NCBI GenBank assembly: GCA_041602035.1 | Contig: JBFIHA010000002.1 | Coordinates: 1-64,000 of the forward strand | DNA: 64,000 nucleotides | Origin: JAOTVV01 sp041602035 | GTDB taxonomy: Bacteria > Gemmatimonadota > Gemmatimonadetes > Gemmatimonadales > GWC2-71-9 | Direction of reading: 5' to 3' | Shown here: piece after piece, positions 9,147 to 16,908 of the stretch | How positions within the stretch are numbered: position 1 is the stretch's first letter | How the letters are laid out: each line of letters starts with the position of its first letter | Program-made: the position numbers and the translations under genes | The notes under the pieces: generated by a model | Seen by the model: only the letters and a program-made list of their open reading frames with translations | The model's database searches: none | Told to the model about the DNA's origin: nothing

Positions 9147-10300
9147 CGACACCGCCTCGACCCACATCGATACCCGCAGCCGGACCGCCAATGTCGAACG
9201 AGAGCCGGACTCCCGAGCAGGCCTTCGGGCAGTTCTTCCTGCCCGGCCCCACCGAGGTGCACCCCGACGTCCTTGCCGCCATGCAGCGAGCCATGATTCC
9301 CCACCGGGGCGGCGACATGGTGGAGCTGCTTACGTCCGTGGAGGCACCGTTGCAGCGGATGTGGCGCACGAGGCGGCGAGTGTACATCGGGACCTGTTCC
9401 GCCACTGGCTTCATGGAGATGGCCGTCCGCAGCGGCGTGCGGCGCCGAGCGCTGTCGTTGGTGGGTGGTGCGTTTGGCGAGCGATTCGCCGGGATCGTGG
9501 CGGCAACGGGCCGGGACGTGGTTCGGGTCGACGTGCCGCCGGGGGAAACGGTCGAGCCGGACATGTTGCGGGACGCGCTCAAGCGCACGGAGGTCGACGC
9601 CGTCACGCTGGTCCACTCGGAGACGTCCACCGGCGCGCTGGCGCCGCTGGAGGAGCTGGCCCCCGTCGTCCGGGAGTTCGACGGCGTGATGCTGCTCGTC
9701 GACGCCGTGACATCGTTTGCCGGCTCGCCCGTCGAGACCGATGCTTGGGAGCTGGATTTCGTGCTCACGGGCTCCCAGAAGGCGCTGGCACTTCCACCGG
9801 GCCTCGCGTTGGGGGTGGCGTCTGAGCGGATGATCGAGCGTGCCAAACAGGTGCCTGAGCGCGGGGCGTACTTCGATCTGTTGGCGTATGACCGCGCCGG
9901 GATGGACTATCAACCCACCAACACGCCCGCCATTTCGTTGCTGTACGCGCTCGAGGCTCAGCTCCGTCGAATCGATGCGGCGGGCGGCATCGAGGCGCGG
10001 TGGAGCCGTCATCGACGAATGCAGCAAATGGTGGAGAGCTGGGTCGGCGCGCGAGGAGGCGAGTTGGGGTATCGGTTCCTGCCGCCGACGCATCGCCGCT
10101 CCTGGACGGTGTCCTGCCTGAAGGTGCCGGACGAGAAGAGCGGCCGCGCCCTTGCTGGCGTCATGAAGACCAGAGGATGGGTCATCGGCTCGGGATACGG
10201 TCCGCTCAAGCAGTCGACCATCCGGATCGGACACATGGGAGATCACCGCCCGGAGCGGTTGGAAGCGTTGCTGCATACGCTGGAGTCGGTTGCCCTATGA
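9143..10300 (+). CDS. Class V aminotransferase, serine/alanine-glyoxylate or phosphoserine type
   Basis: PLP-dependent fold-type I aminotransferase of 385 residues. The Schiff-base lysine is Lys213 in TGSQKALALPPG, preceded by VDAVTS, where the Asp contacts the PLP nitrogen. Homologs are annotated as serine-pyruvate or alanine-glyoxylate aminotransferases. Directly upstream of serA it could act as the phosphoserine aminotransferase of serine synthesis. Its ATG overlaps the previous stop as ATGA, and serA in turn overlaps its own stop the same way, so the three products are probably made in ratio. Substrate preference cannot be read from sequence. Confidence 0.82.
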   Translation: MTTPPRPTSIPAAGPPMSNESRTPEQAFGQFFLPGPTEVHPDVLAAMQRAMIPHRGGDMVELLTSVEAPLQRMWRTRRRVYIGTCSATGFMEMAVRSGVRRRALSLVGGAFGERFAGIVAATGRDVVRVDVPPGETVEPDMLRDALKRTEVDAVTLVHSETSTGALAPLEELAPVVREFDGVMLLVDAVTSFAGSPVETDAWELDFVLTGSQKALALPPGLALGVASERMIERAKQVPERGAYFDLLAYDRAGMDYQPTNTPAISLLYALEAQLRRIDAAGGIEARWSRHRRMQQMVESWVGARGGELGYRFLPPTHRRSWTVSCLKVPDEKSGRALAGVMKTRGWVIGSGYGPLKQSTIRIGHMGDHRPERLEALLHTLESVAL

Positions 10301-11886
10301 CCTATGTCGTGGTCGTTGCTGACCGGATCGCCAAGCCGGGACTGGAGCTCCTGCACAAGCAGTCGGATCTGGAAGTCGTCTCGGTCGTGGGCGATACGAA
10401 GCGGCTTGAGCAAGAGCTGGCCAGGGCTCACGCGCTCCTGGTGCGGTCGGATACCCAGGTGACCGAAGAGCGGATCGCCCACGCGCCACACCTGATGGTG
10501 ATTGGGCGTGCCGGCACCGGAGTGGACAACATCGACGTGGACGCCGCCACCCGTCGGGGCATCGCCGTCCTGAACGCCGCCGGGGCAAACACGGTGAGCG
10601 CGGCCGAGCACGCGGTGGCTCTGCTGCTCGCCCTCGTGCGCCGGATTCCGTGGGCTGCGGCCAACATGCGCGAGGGTGGGTGGGACCGGAAACGCTTCGC
10701 CGGAAGTGAGCTATCCGGTAAGCACCTCGGCGTGGTGGGGCTCGGACGGGTGGGTCTCCGCGTCGCGACCATCGCCAAGGCGTTCGGGATGAGAGTGCTC
10801 GCGCACGACCCGTTCCTCCCGGAAGACCGAGCGGCCGGGCTCGGTATCGAGTTGGTGGACCTCGATACGCTGGTGACGACCGTCGATATGGTCACGCTCC
10901 ACCTGCCGCTCACCCAGGACACGCGGCATCTCATGGACCGCCAGCGCCTGCAGCAGATGAAGCCGGGAGCTTTCTTGGTCAACACGGCCCGGGGGGGGTT
11001 GGTGGATGACGAGGCGCTGCTGGAGGTGCTGGACAGCGGTCACCTCGCCGGGGCCGCCCTCGACGTGTTCGACCCGGAGCCGCTGCCGGCGGAGTCGCGG
11101 CTGCGATCGGCGGGTCGCTTGCTCCTCACGCCACATCTTGCAGCGTCGACCTCCGAGGCGCAGGATCGGGTCGCGACCGAGATCTGCCGCTATGTGCGGG
11201 ACGCCCTGCTGAGTGGTGCCCTCAGGGGGGCGGTCAACCTCCCAGGCATTCCGAGTGACGCGATGGTCCGCTTGAGTGGCGTCCTCGATCTCGCTCGGGG
11301 CCTGGGCCGGCTGGCGGCCGGCATTGCCGGTGGGGCCGTCCGGTCGGTGGAGGTCGTGTACGGGGGGAGTGACGAAGCGGCGCCTCGTCCGGTCATGCTC
11401 GCGGCCGTGGAGGGCGTGTTGTCGGCAGCCGGCATCATCCCGGTGACCCTGGTCAATGCCGCCGAGCGGGCGCGTCAGCGGGGGATCGCGACATCCCGCA
11501 GCGTGGGCGCGCCGCTGGCGGGTTTCGAGACCACCGTCGGTGTGTCGGTGGCGACGGCCGTCAGCGCCACGACCGTGGACGGGGCGATGTTGGGTGAGGT
11601 CTCCCCCCGCGTCATTCGCATCGACGGGTTCGACGTTGACGTCCCCGCCCACGGGACGATGATCGTGCTGCGGAATCGTGACGTTCCCGGGGTCATCGGT
11701 CGTGTCGGCACCATTCTCGGGACCGCCGGAATCAACGTGAGTTCCTATCACCAATCACGCCGGGACCATCCCGGCTCGGAAGCCCTGGCGGCGATCGTCG
11801 TGGACGAGGAACCCAACGGCAACGTCCTGGCCACGCTGAGCGAGATTCCCGATGTGTTGGCGGTGACGGTTGCCCGGCTGGGGTGA
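10297..11886 (+). CDS. serA: D-3-phosphoglycerate dehydrogenase
   Basis: Catalyses the first step of serine synthesis, oxidation of 3-phosphoglycerate with NAD+. The 529 residues fit the long form: catalytic and NAD domain (GLGRVG at 148-153), active-site Arg232 (NTARGGLV), Glu261 (FDPEPLP) and His280 (LLTPHLAAST). An intervening allosteric domain and a C-terminal ACT domain (about 455-529) follow, where serine would bind to give feedback inhibition. The ATG at 10297 overlaps the preceding stop (ATGA). A longer reading from 10000 runs through the aminotransferase gene and is not real. Confidence 0.94.
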   Translation: MTYVVVVADRIAKPGLELLHKQSDLEVVSVVGDTKRLEQELARAHALLVRSDTQVTEERIAHAPHLMVIGRAGTGVDNIDVDAATRRGIAVLNAAGANTVSAAEHAVALLLALVRRIPWAAANMREGGWDRKRFAGSELSGKHLGVVGLGRVGLRVATIAKAFGMRVLAHDPFLPEDRAAGLGIELVDLDTLVTTVDMVTLHLPLTQDTRHLMDRQRLQQMKPGAFLVNTARGGLVDDEALLEVLDSGHLAGAALDVFDPEPLPAESRLRSAGRLLLTPHLAASTSEAQDRVATEICRYVRDALLSGALRGAVNLPGIPSDAMVRLSGVLDLARGLGRLAAGIAGGAVRSVEVVYGGSDEAAPRPVMLAAVEGVLSAAGIIPVTLVNAAERARQRGIATSRSVGAPLAGFETTVGVSVATAVSATTVDGAMLGEVSPRVIRIDGFDVDVPAHGTMIVLRNRDVPGVIGRVGTILGTAGINVSSYHQSRRDHPGSEALAAIVVDEEPNGNVLATLSEIPDVLAVTVARLG

Positions 11887-11922
11887 CCCTCGACCGCATT
11901 CGCCATGTAGATTTCCCGTCCT

Positions 11923-14397
11923 ATGCGATCTGAGAGCTCAACGGGCCGACGGTACGATCCCGAGGCGGTCGAGGGGAAGTGGCGCCAGCGCTGGGAGGAG
12001 CGGCGCACCAATCGCACCGACCTCCGCACGGCCGATCGCCCCTACTACAACCTCATGATGTTCCCGTACCCCTCGGCGGAGGGCCTCCACGTTGGGAACG
12101 TGTTTGCGTTCGTCGGCAGTGATGTGCACGGGCGGTTTCGTCGACTCCAAGGTTGGAAGGTCTTCGAGCCCATCGGGTTCGATGCGTTCGGGATCCACTC
12201 GGAGAACTACGCGTTGAAGGTGGATACCCACCCGGCCGAGCTGATCCCCAAGAACATCGACCGCTTCCGTGAGCAACTGCAACGCATCGGCCTCATGCTC
12301 GACTGGGGCCACGAGCTCCGGACCATCGACCCAGAGTACTACGCCTGGACCCAGTGGATCTTCCTGCAGCTCTACAAGGCGGGGTTGGCCGTACGGAAGG
12401 AAGCTCCCGTCAACTGGTGCCCCGAGTGCAAGACGGTACTCGCCAACGAGCAGGTGATCGACGGGATGTGCGAGCGGCATCCGGATACGGCGGTCTCGCA
12501 GCGCTTTCTCGCTCAGTGGTTCTTCCGGATCACGGAATTCGCCGAACGCCTGCTCGAGAACCTCCGAATCATCGATTGGTCGGACTCGACTCGGCTGATG
12601 CAGACCAACTGGATCGGCGAGTCCGAGGGCGCGGAGCTCGCCTTCCCGACCGAATCCGGGTCCGACATCCGCGTCTTCACGACGCGACCTGATACGGTGT
12701 TCGGCGCGACCTACATGGTGGCGGCGCCAGAGCACCCGGTAGTGGACCAACTGACCACACCGGAGCAGCGTCCACTGGTGGAGGAGTATCGGCGCAGGAC
12801 GTCGGCCATGGATTTGGTGTCGCGTCGCGTGGGCGAAAAGGAGAAGACGGGGGTCTTCACCGGGGCCTTCTGCGTCAACCCGGCCACCAGTGAGCGCATT
12901 CCGCTGTGGATCGCCGACTACGTGCTCATGGAATACGGCACCGGCGCCATCATGGCGGTGCCGGCACACGATGCGCGCGATTACGAGTTCGCGCGGAAGT
13001 TCGGCTTGGAGATCCGGCAGGTCGTGAAGCCTGCGGCGGGTGTCGAGGTCGATGCGCCAGCGCCGAGCCCGGACCTCCCTCCCCTCTTCACGGGGTGGGA
13101 CGGCACCATGGTGAACTCCGGGGAGTTCGACGGGATGACATGCGCCGACGCGGTCGGCGCGATCACCGACTGGCTCGCGACCAAGGGCGCCGGCATGCGC
13201 CAGACCCAGTACCGGCTCCACGACTGGTGCATTTCTCGACAGCGGTATTGGGGACCGCCGATTCCGATCATCTACTGTGATGCGTGCGGCATCGTGCCGG
13301 TACCCGAGGCCGACCTGCCGGTCGTACTCCCGCCCTTGGAGGACTTCCGACCCGACGAGAGCGGCGTGTCACCGCTGGCCCGGGCCGAAGACTGGTACCG
13401 GGTGCCCTGCCCGGTGTGCGGGTCCACCGCCCGGCGCGAGACCGACGTTTCCGACACGTTCCTGGATTCGGCGTGGTACTTCCTGCGGTATCCGTCGACC
13501 GAGTTCGCCGACCGTCCGTTCGACCCGGCCTTGACCAGCAAATGGTTGCCGGTGGACTCCTACATCGGCGGCAACGAGCACGCCGTGCTGCATTTGATGT
13601 ATTCGCGCTTCATCACGATGGCCCTGCACGACCTCGGCCACCTCGAGTTCGAAGAACCGTTCACGCGCTTCCGTGCGCACGGTATGATCGTGAAGGACGG
13701 CGCGAAGATGTCGAAGTCCCGCGGCAACGTCGTGATCCCCGACGAGTACATCGCGAAATGGGGTGCCGACACGTTCCGCATGTACCTCATGTTCCTGGGG
13801 CCCTATCAGGAAGGAGGGGACTTCCGGGACGAGGGCATCTCGGGCATCCGGCGGTTCCTCGACAAGGTCTGGGGTCTGGCGAGCACCGCGCGCCGCGATG
13901 TGGAGAAGGAATCGCCAGACGCGACGCGCACACTCCACCAAACCATCCGCGGCGTGACCGAGGATTTGGAGCACCTCGGATACAACACGGCCATCGCCAA
14001 GCTGATGACGTACGTGAACGTGCTCCGCGGGAAGGGAAGCGACGAGGACGTCGGACCGGAGGTCGGGGCGGAACTGCTCGAGCCACTGGTGATCATGCTC
14101 GCCCCCTTGGCGCCGCATTTTGCCGAGGAGTGTTGGGAGCAGTTGGGGCACGAGACGAGCGTGTTTGACGCTCGGTGGCCCGCGTACGACGAGGAGTTGG
14201 CGCGCGAGGACCAGGTCGAGTTGGTGATCCAAGTCAACGGCAAGGTGCGGGGTCGGGTGACCGTGCCGGCCGGGATCGAGGAGCAATCGGCGGTCGAGCG
14301 GGCACTCGCCGAGGACGGCGTGCGCCGGTTTGTCGATGCAAAGCCAATCAAGAAAACGGTTTACGTTCCTGACAAGCTCGTCAATCTCGTGATCTAG
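11923..14397 (+). CDS. leuS: Leucyl-tRNA synthetase
   Basis: Class I aminoacyl-tRNA synthetase of 824 residues that charges tRNA-Leu. The ATP-binding HIGH-like motif is PYPSAEGLHVGN (about 48-59) and the KMSKS loop is at about 595-599. The CP1 editing domain lies between them (FTTRPDTVFGATYM and the MAVPAHDARDYEF region). The anticodon-binding domain and the small C-terminal domain complete a normal bacterial enzyme. A 36-bp gap separates it from serA, so it may be read through from that operon or have its own promoter. Confidence 0.97.
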   Translation: MRSESSTGRRYDPEAVEGKWRQRWEERRTNRTDLRTADRPYYNLMMFPYPSAEGLHVGNVFAFVGSDVHGRFRRLQGWKVFEPIGFDAFGIHSENYALKVDTHPAELIPKNIDRFREQLQRIGLMLDWGHELRTIDPEYYAWTQWIFLQLYKAGLAVRKEAPVNWCPECKTVLANEQVIDGMCERHPDTAVSQRFLAQWFFRITEFAERLLENLRIIDWSDSTRLMQTNWIGESEGAELAFPTESGSDIRVFTTRPDTVFGATYMVAAPEHPVVDQLTTPEQRPLVEEYRRRTSAMDLVSRRVGEKEKTGVFTGAFCVNPATSERIPLWIADYVLMEYGTGAIMAVPAHDARDYEFARKFGLEIRQVVKPAAGVEVDAPAPSPDLPPLFTGWDGTMVNSGEFDGMTCADAVGAITDWLATKGAGMRQTQYRLHDWCISRQRYWGPPIPIIYCDACGIVPVPEADLPVVLPPLEDFRPDESGVSPLARAEDWYRVPCPVCGSTARRETDVSDTFLDSAWYFLRYPSTEFADRPFDPALTSKWLPVDSYIGGNEHAVLHLMYSRFITMALHDLGHLEFEEPFTRFRAHGMIVKDGAKMSKSRGNVVIPDEYIAKWGADTFRMYLMFLGPYQEGGDFRDEGISGIRRFLDKVWGLASTARRDVEKESPDATRTLHQTIRGVTEDLEHLGYNTAIAKLMTYVNVLRGKGSDEDVGPEVGAELLEPLVIMLAPLAPHFAEECWEQLGHETSVFDARWPAYDEELAREDQVELVIQVNGKVRGRVTVPAGIEEQSAVERALAEDGVRRFVDAKPIKKTVYVPDKLVNLVI

Positions 14398-14423
14398 AGC
14401 GCCGCCCGGGACCGCATCCGGCG

Positions 14424-14470
14424 CTCCGCTCCCCGGCGTTCCCTCACTGTCGCGACCCTCCGCTCCCCGG
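14424..14470 (+). repeat. 13-bp direct repeat upstream of the ECF sigma gene
   Basis: The 13-mer CTCCGCTCCCCGG occurs exactly twice, at 14424-14436 and 14458-14470, 34 bp apart. It sits just upstream of the candidate -10 of the sigma-factor gene. The repeats could be a regulator or sigma binding site; nothing in the sequence identifies the protein. Confidence 0.45.
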
Positions 14471-14477
14471 ACGCATC

Positions 14478-14483
14478 TATACT
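14478..14483 (+). promoter_or_regulatory. -10 element TATACT implying a leaderless sigma-factor mRNA
   Basis: TATACT ends seven bases before the ATG at 14491, so transcription would start at or next to the start codon. No Shine-Dalgarno precedes the ATG, which agrees with a leaderless message. There is no good -35 hexamer at 17 bp. Confidence 0.4.
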
Positions 14484-14490
14484 TCCGGGC

Positions 14491-15042
14491 ATGGGACCGA
14501 TCACAGTTGCGACATTGGACGAGCTCGCGATCCAACGGGCCAAGACGGGCGATCTCGCAGCCCTCGAACGGGTGTATCGCGCCTACGAGGGGACTGTGTA
14601 TGGGCTGGCCCGTCGGATGTGCCGCACGCCGGAGGAAGCGGAGGAGGTGCTCCAAGAGACGTTCCTCGAGGTCTGCCGCAGCATCACGCGGTTTCGAGGG
14701 TCGGCCCCAGGAAGCCTCACGGCCTGGATCAAGCGGGTGGCGTCGAGCAAGGCGTTGATTCGGATCCGGCGCGAGAAGTATCGCGATACGGAGGTCCTGG
14801 AGGAGGACAGTGGATGGGCGGCGCGGCGGGAAGCCGACGTGGGGCTGCGCATGGATCTGGAAACGGCGCTGAGCCAACTGTCGGACACGTCGCGGGCCGT
14901 GGTGTGGCTGCACGATGTCGAAGGGTATACGCACGAGGAGATTGCCGAGCAGATGGGAAAGACCGTGAGTTTCTCGAAGTCGCAACTGTCCCGCGCGCAT
15001 GCGCGGCTGCGAATGTTGCTCGGTGAGGAGGCCGGATGCTGA
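14491..15042 (+). CDS. ECF-type RNA polymerase sigma factor
   Basis: A 183-residue sigma-70 factor with only regions 2 and 4. Region 2 spans about residues 22-90 (GLARRMCRTPEEAEEVLQ, then FRGSAPGSLTAWIKRVA). Region 4 spans about 125-178 (LSDTSRAVVWLHDVEGYTHE plus the following helix-turn-helix). It would direct polymerase to envelope or stress genes. The stop overlaps the next start by seven bases (ATGCTGA), so sigma factor and anti-sigma factor are translationally coupled. Confidence 0.88.
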   Translation: MGPITVATLDELAIQRAKTGDLAALERVYRAYEGTVYGLARRMCRTPEEAEEVLQETFLEVCRSITRFRGSAPGSLTAWIKRVASSKALIRIRREKYRDTEVLEEDSGWAARREADVGLRMDLETALSQLSDTSRAVVWLHDVEGYTHEEIAEQMGKTVSFSKSQLSRAHARLRMLLGEEAGC

Positions 15043-15629
15043 GACATTGCACGCTGGGTGAGCTCTTGGAGGTACGGGATGGAGCGGGGTCCGCCGTAGC
15101 GCGGGACCACGTCGAGCGGTGCGACGCGTGCCGGGCGGAGGTGGATCGCCTGCACCAGCGAGTTGCGGCCATGCGGGCACTTCCGCCGCAGGCGCCACCC
15201 CGGGACCGGTGGCCGGTCGTACGCGAGGCCGTACTGACCGCCCGGCGCCGACGCCGCTGGAGCTATGCGAGTTGGGCCGGTTTGGCCGCGGCGGCAGGGC
15301 TCGTGCTGTTCGTCGGCATCAATACGCCGCCGCGCTCCGCGGTCACGGCGTCGGCGCCGGATGAAATCGCCTCATTGGTGCAGGAGTCACAGCAGCTCGA
15401 GCAGGTGCTTCAGAGCTACAGCCAACCGGGACGCGTGGTCAACGGCGTGACGGCTGCCGCCATCGCCGAACTCGAAGATCGTATCGCGATGATCGACGTG
15501 GGCATCGACCGTGCCCAGGTCCAAGCAGCCTCGTACGAAACCGTGGCGGACCTGTGGCGTCGCCGTGTCACGCTGATGGATCGCCTGGTCAACACGCACA
15601 TCCAACCAGTGACGTACGTCGGATACTGA
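15036..15629 (+). CDS. Membrane anti-sigma factor with zinc-finger HC2-type N-terminus
   Basis: A 197-residue inner-membrane protein that probably sequesters the ECF factor encoded just upstream. The N-terminal HVERCDAC motif (about 25-32) is the HxxxCxxC zinc site of ZAS anti-sigma factors. One transmembrane segment lies near residues 78-97 (WAGLAAAAGLVLFVGI). The periplasmic part is predicted helical and begins ASLVQESQQLEQVLQSYSQ, which could be a sensor coiled coil. The next gene, a periplasmic PDZ protein, may take part in signalling or be a target. Confidence 0.82.
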   Translation: MLRHCTLGELLEVRDGAGSAVARDHVERCDACRAEVDRLHQRVAAMRALPPQAPPRDRWPVVREAVLTARRRRRWSYASWAGLAAAAGLVLFVGINTPPRSAVTASAPDEIASLVQESQQLEQVLQSYSQPGRVVNGVTAAAIAELEDRIAMIDVGIDRAQVQAASYETVADLWRRRVTLMDRLVNTHIQPVTYVGY

Positions 15630-15744
15630 TCGGCTGTCGTGCGCAACGGCCTAGTCCGCCGCGTGCGACCATCGCCCCCGCTCGCGAATCCATCCTGACG
15701 GGACGAGGGTGAAGACGTCAGACCGAGGAACGAGGAGTTGAAGC

Positions 15745-16833
15745 ATGAAGACCCGTCGAATGATCCACCTGCTCCTTCTCGCCGGACTCGCTGTTCCGAC
15801 TGGCGCGGTCGCGCAGCAGGGCGAACGGAAGACCGAGCAGGAGATGGCGGAGGCGCAGCAGCGGGTTCGCGAAGCGCAGCGCCGACTGGAGCAGGCCATG
15901 CAAGAGCTCCAGGCTGCCCAGGGCGACGCGGCCAATCGCGCCCTGCGTGAGGCGATTGAGGAGCTTCGCTCGGCGCAGCGGCAACTGAGAGCGACCGGTG
16001 AGATCCGGGACCTGATTCGAGTCGAACGGGACTGGCCGGGTGCGGTGAGCGTGTACGTTTCCGAGAACCGCCCCAAGATGGGCGTGTTGCTGGAAGAGTC
16101 GACGTTTCGGTCCGGATCGGACTCTATTGGGGTGCGTTTGAGCGGTGTGACGCCAGGGGGTCCCGCCGAAGAAGCTGGTCTCAAGGCGGGTGACGTGATC
16201 GTGACCGCGAATGGGAGAGCCCTGGGACGCGCCAACCGGCGCGACCCGTCCCCCGGCGCCAAACTCCGCGACATCATCCGCGAGCTGGATGAGGGCCAGA
16301 CCCTCCGCGTAGAATACCAACGCGATGGGGCGCGGAAGTCTGCCAACGTGGTGCTTCGTGAGCTGGAGCCAGAGGCGTTCGCCTTTTCGTTCGTTCGGCC
16401 GGATTCGAACGCCTTCGACGTCCGCCTGGCGATGCCGTTCCTCCAAGAGCTGGAAGGCCCCGAGCGGGTTCGCATCCGGTCGGGTTCGCCGACGGTTCTT
16501 GGTGGCATGCTGCCCTTCGGGCTGTTCGATTTGGAGTTGGTGAGCCTGAACGAGGAACTCGGGCGCTACTTCGGGACGACTGAAGGGCTCTTGGTCGTGC
16601 GCGCACCCAGGGAGGGTATCACCGGCCTCGAGAGCGGCGACGTCATCCTCACGATCGACGGCCGGAAGCCGACCAGCCCGTCGCACGCCCTCCGAATCAT
16701 CAGGTCGTACACCGGTGGTGAGAGCATGAAGGTGGAGCTCATGCGGGACAAGCGCCGCCAGACGGTTACAGTCACGATCCCGCAGCGCGAGCGCGGCTTG
16801 TTCTGGGAAGAGCGGGAGCCAATGGAAGACTAG
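15745..16833 (+). CDS. Periplasmic protein with coiled coil and two PDZ domains
   Basis: A 362-residue exported protein. A signal peptide ends near TGAVA|QQ. Residues about 25-90 are rich in Gln, Glu, Ala and Arg in a heptad pattern and should form a coiled coil. The first PDZ domain (about 108-190) contains GVTPGGPAEEAGLKAGDVI, and the second (about 270-345) contains APREGITGLESGDVILTIDG. No protease domain is present, so it may bind unfolded or C-terminal peptide ligands. It follows the sigma/anti-sigma pair with its own GAGGAG ribosome site after a 115-bp gap. Confidence 0.82.
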   Translation: MKTRRMIHLLLLAGLAVPTGAVAQQGERKTEQEMAEAQQRVREAQRRLEQAMQELQAAQGDAANRALREAIEELRSAQRQLRATGEIRDLIRVERDWPGAVSVYVSENRPKMGVLLEESTFRSGSDSIGVRLSGVTPGGPAEEAGLKAGDVIVTANGRALGRANRRDPSPGAKLRDIIRELDEGQTLRVEYQRDGARKSANVVLRELEPEAFAFSFVRPDSNAFDVRLAMPFLQELEGPERVRIRSGSPTVLGGMLPFGLFDLELVSLNEELGRYFGTTEGLLVVRAPREGITGLESGDVILTIDGRKPTSPSHALRIIRSYTGGESMKVELMRDKRRQTVTVTIPQRERGLFWEEREPMED

Positions 16834-16849
16834 ATGGTTAGACGGATGG

Positions 16850-16900
16850 GCGGGTAGGCGGCGGATGCTCGAGGGACCGACGGCCTGCCCGCCTACCCGC
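16850..16900. terminator. Bidirectional hairpin between two convergent genes
   Basis: Perfect 12-bp arms GCGGGTAGGCGG (16850-16861) and CCGCCTACCCGC (16889-16900) flank a 27-nt loop. The element lies exactly between the stops of the PDZ gene and the M14 peptidase gene. There is no U-tract. The short repeated wording around it (gacgg, gcggg) suggests it may belong to a dispersed intergenic repeat family. Confidence 0.5.
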
Positions 16901-16908
16901 TCAACCGC

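Noticed and set aside
10000..10296. N-terminal extension of the serA frame
   Set aside because: It overlaps the aminotransferase gene in another frame. The canonical SerA start is the ATG at 10297 in the ATGA overlap.
13369..15198. Minus-strand open frame of 609 codons
   Set aside because: It runs antisense through leuS and the sigma/anti-sigma genes and contains no recognisable motif.
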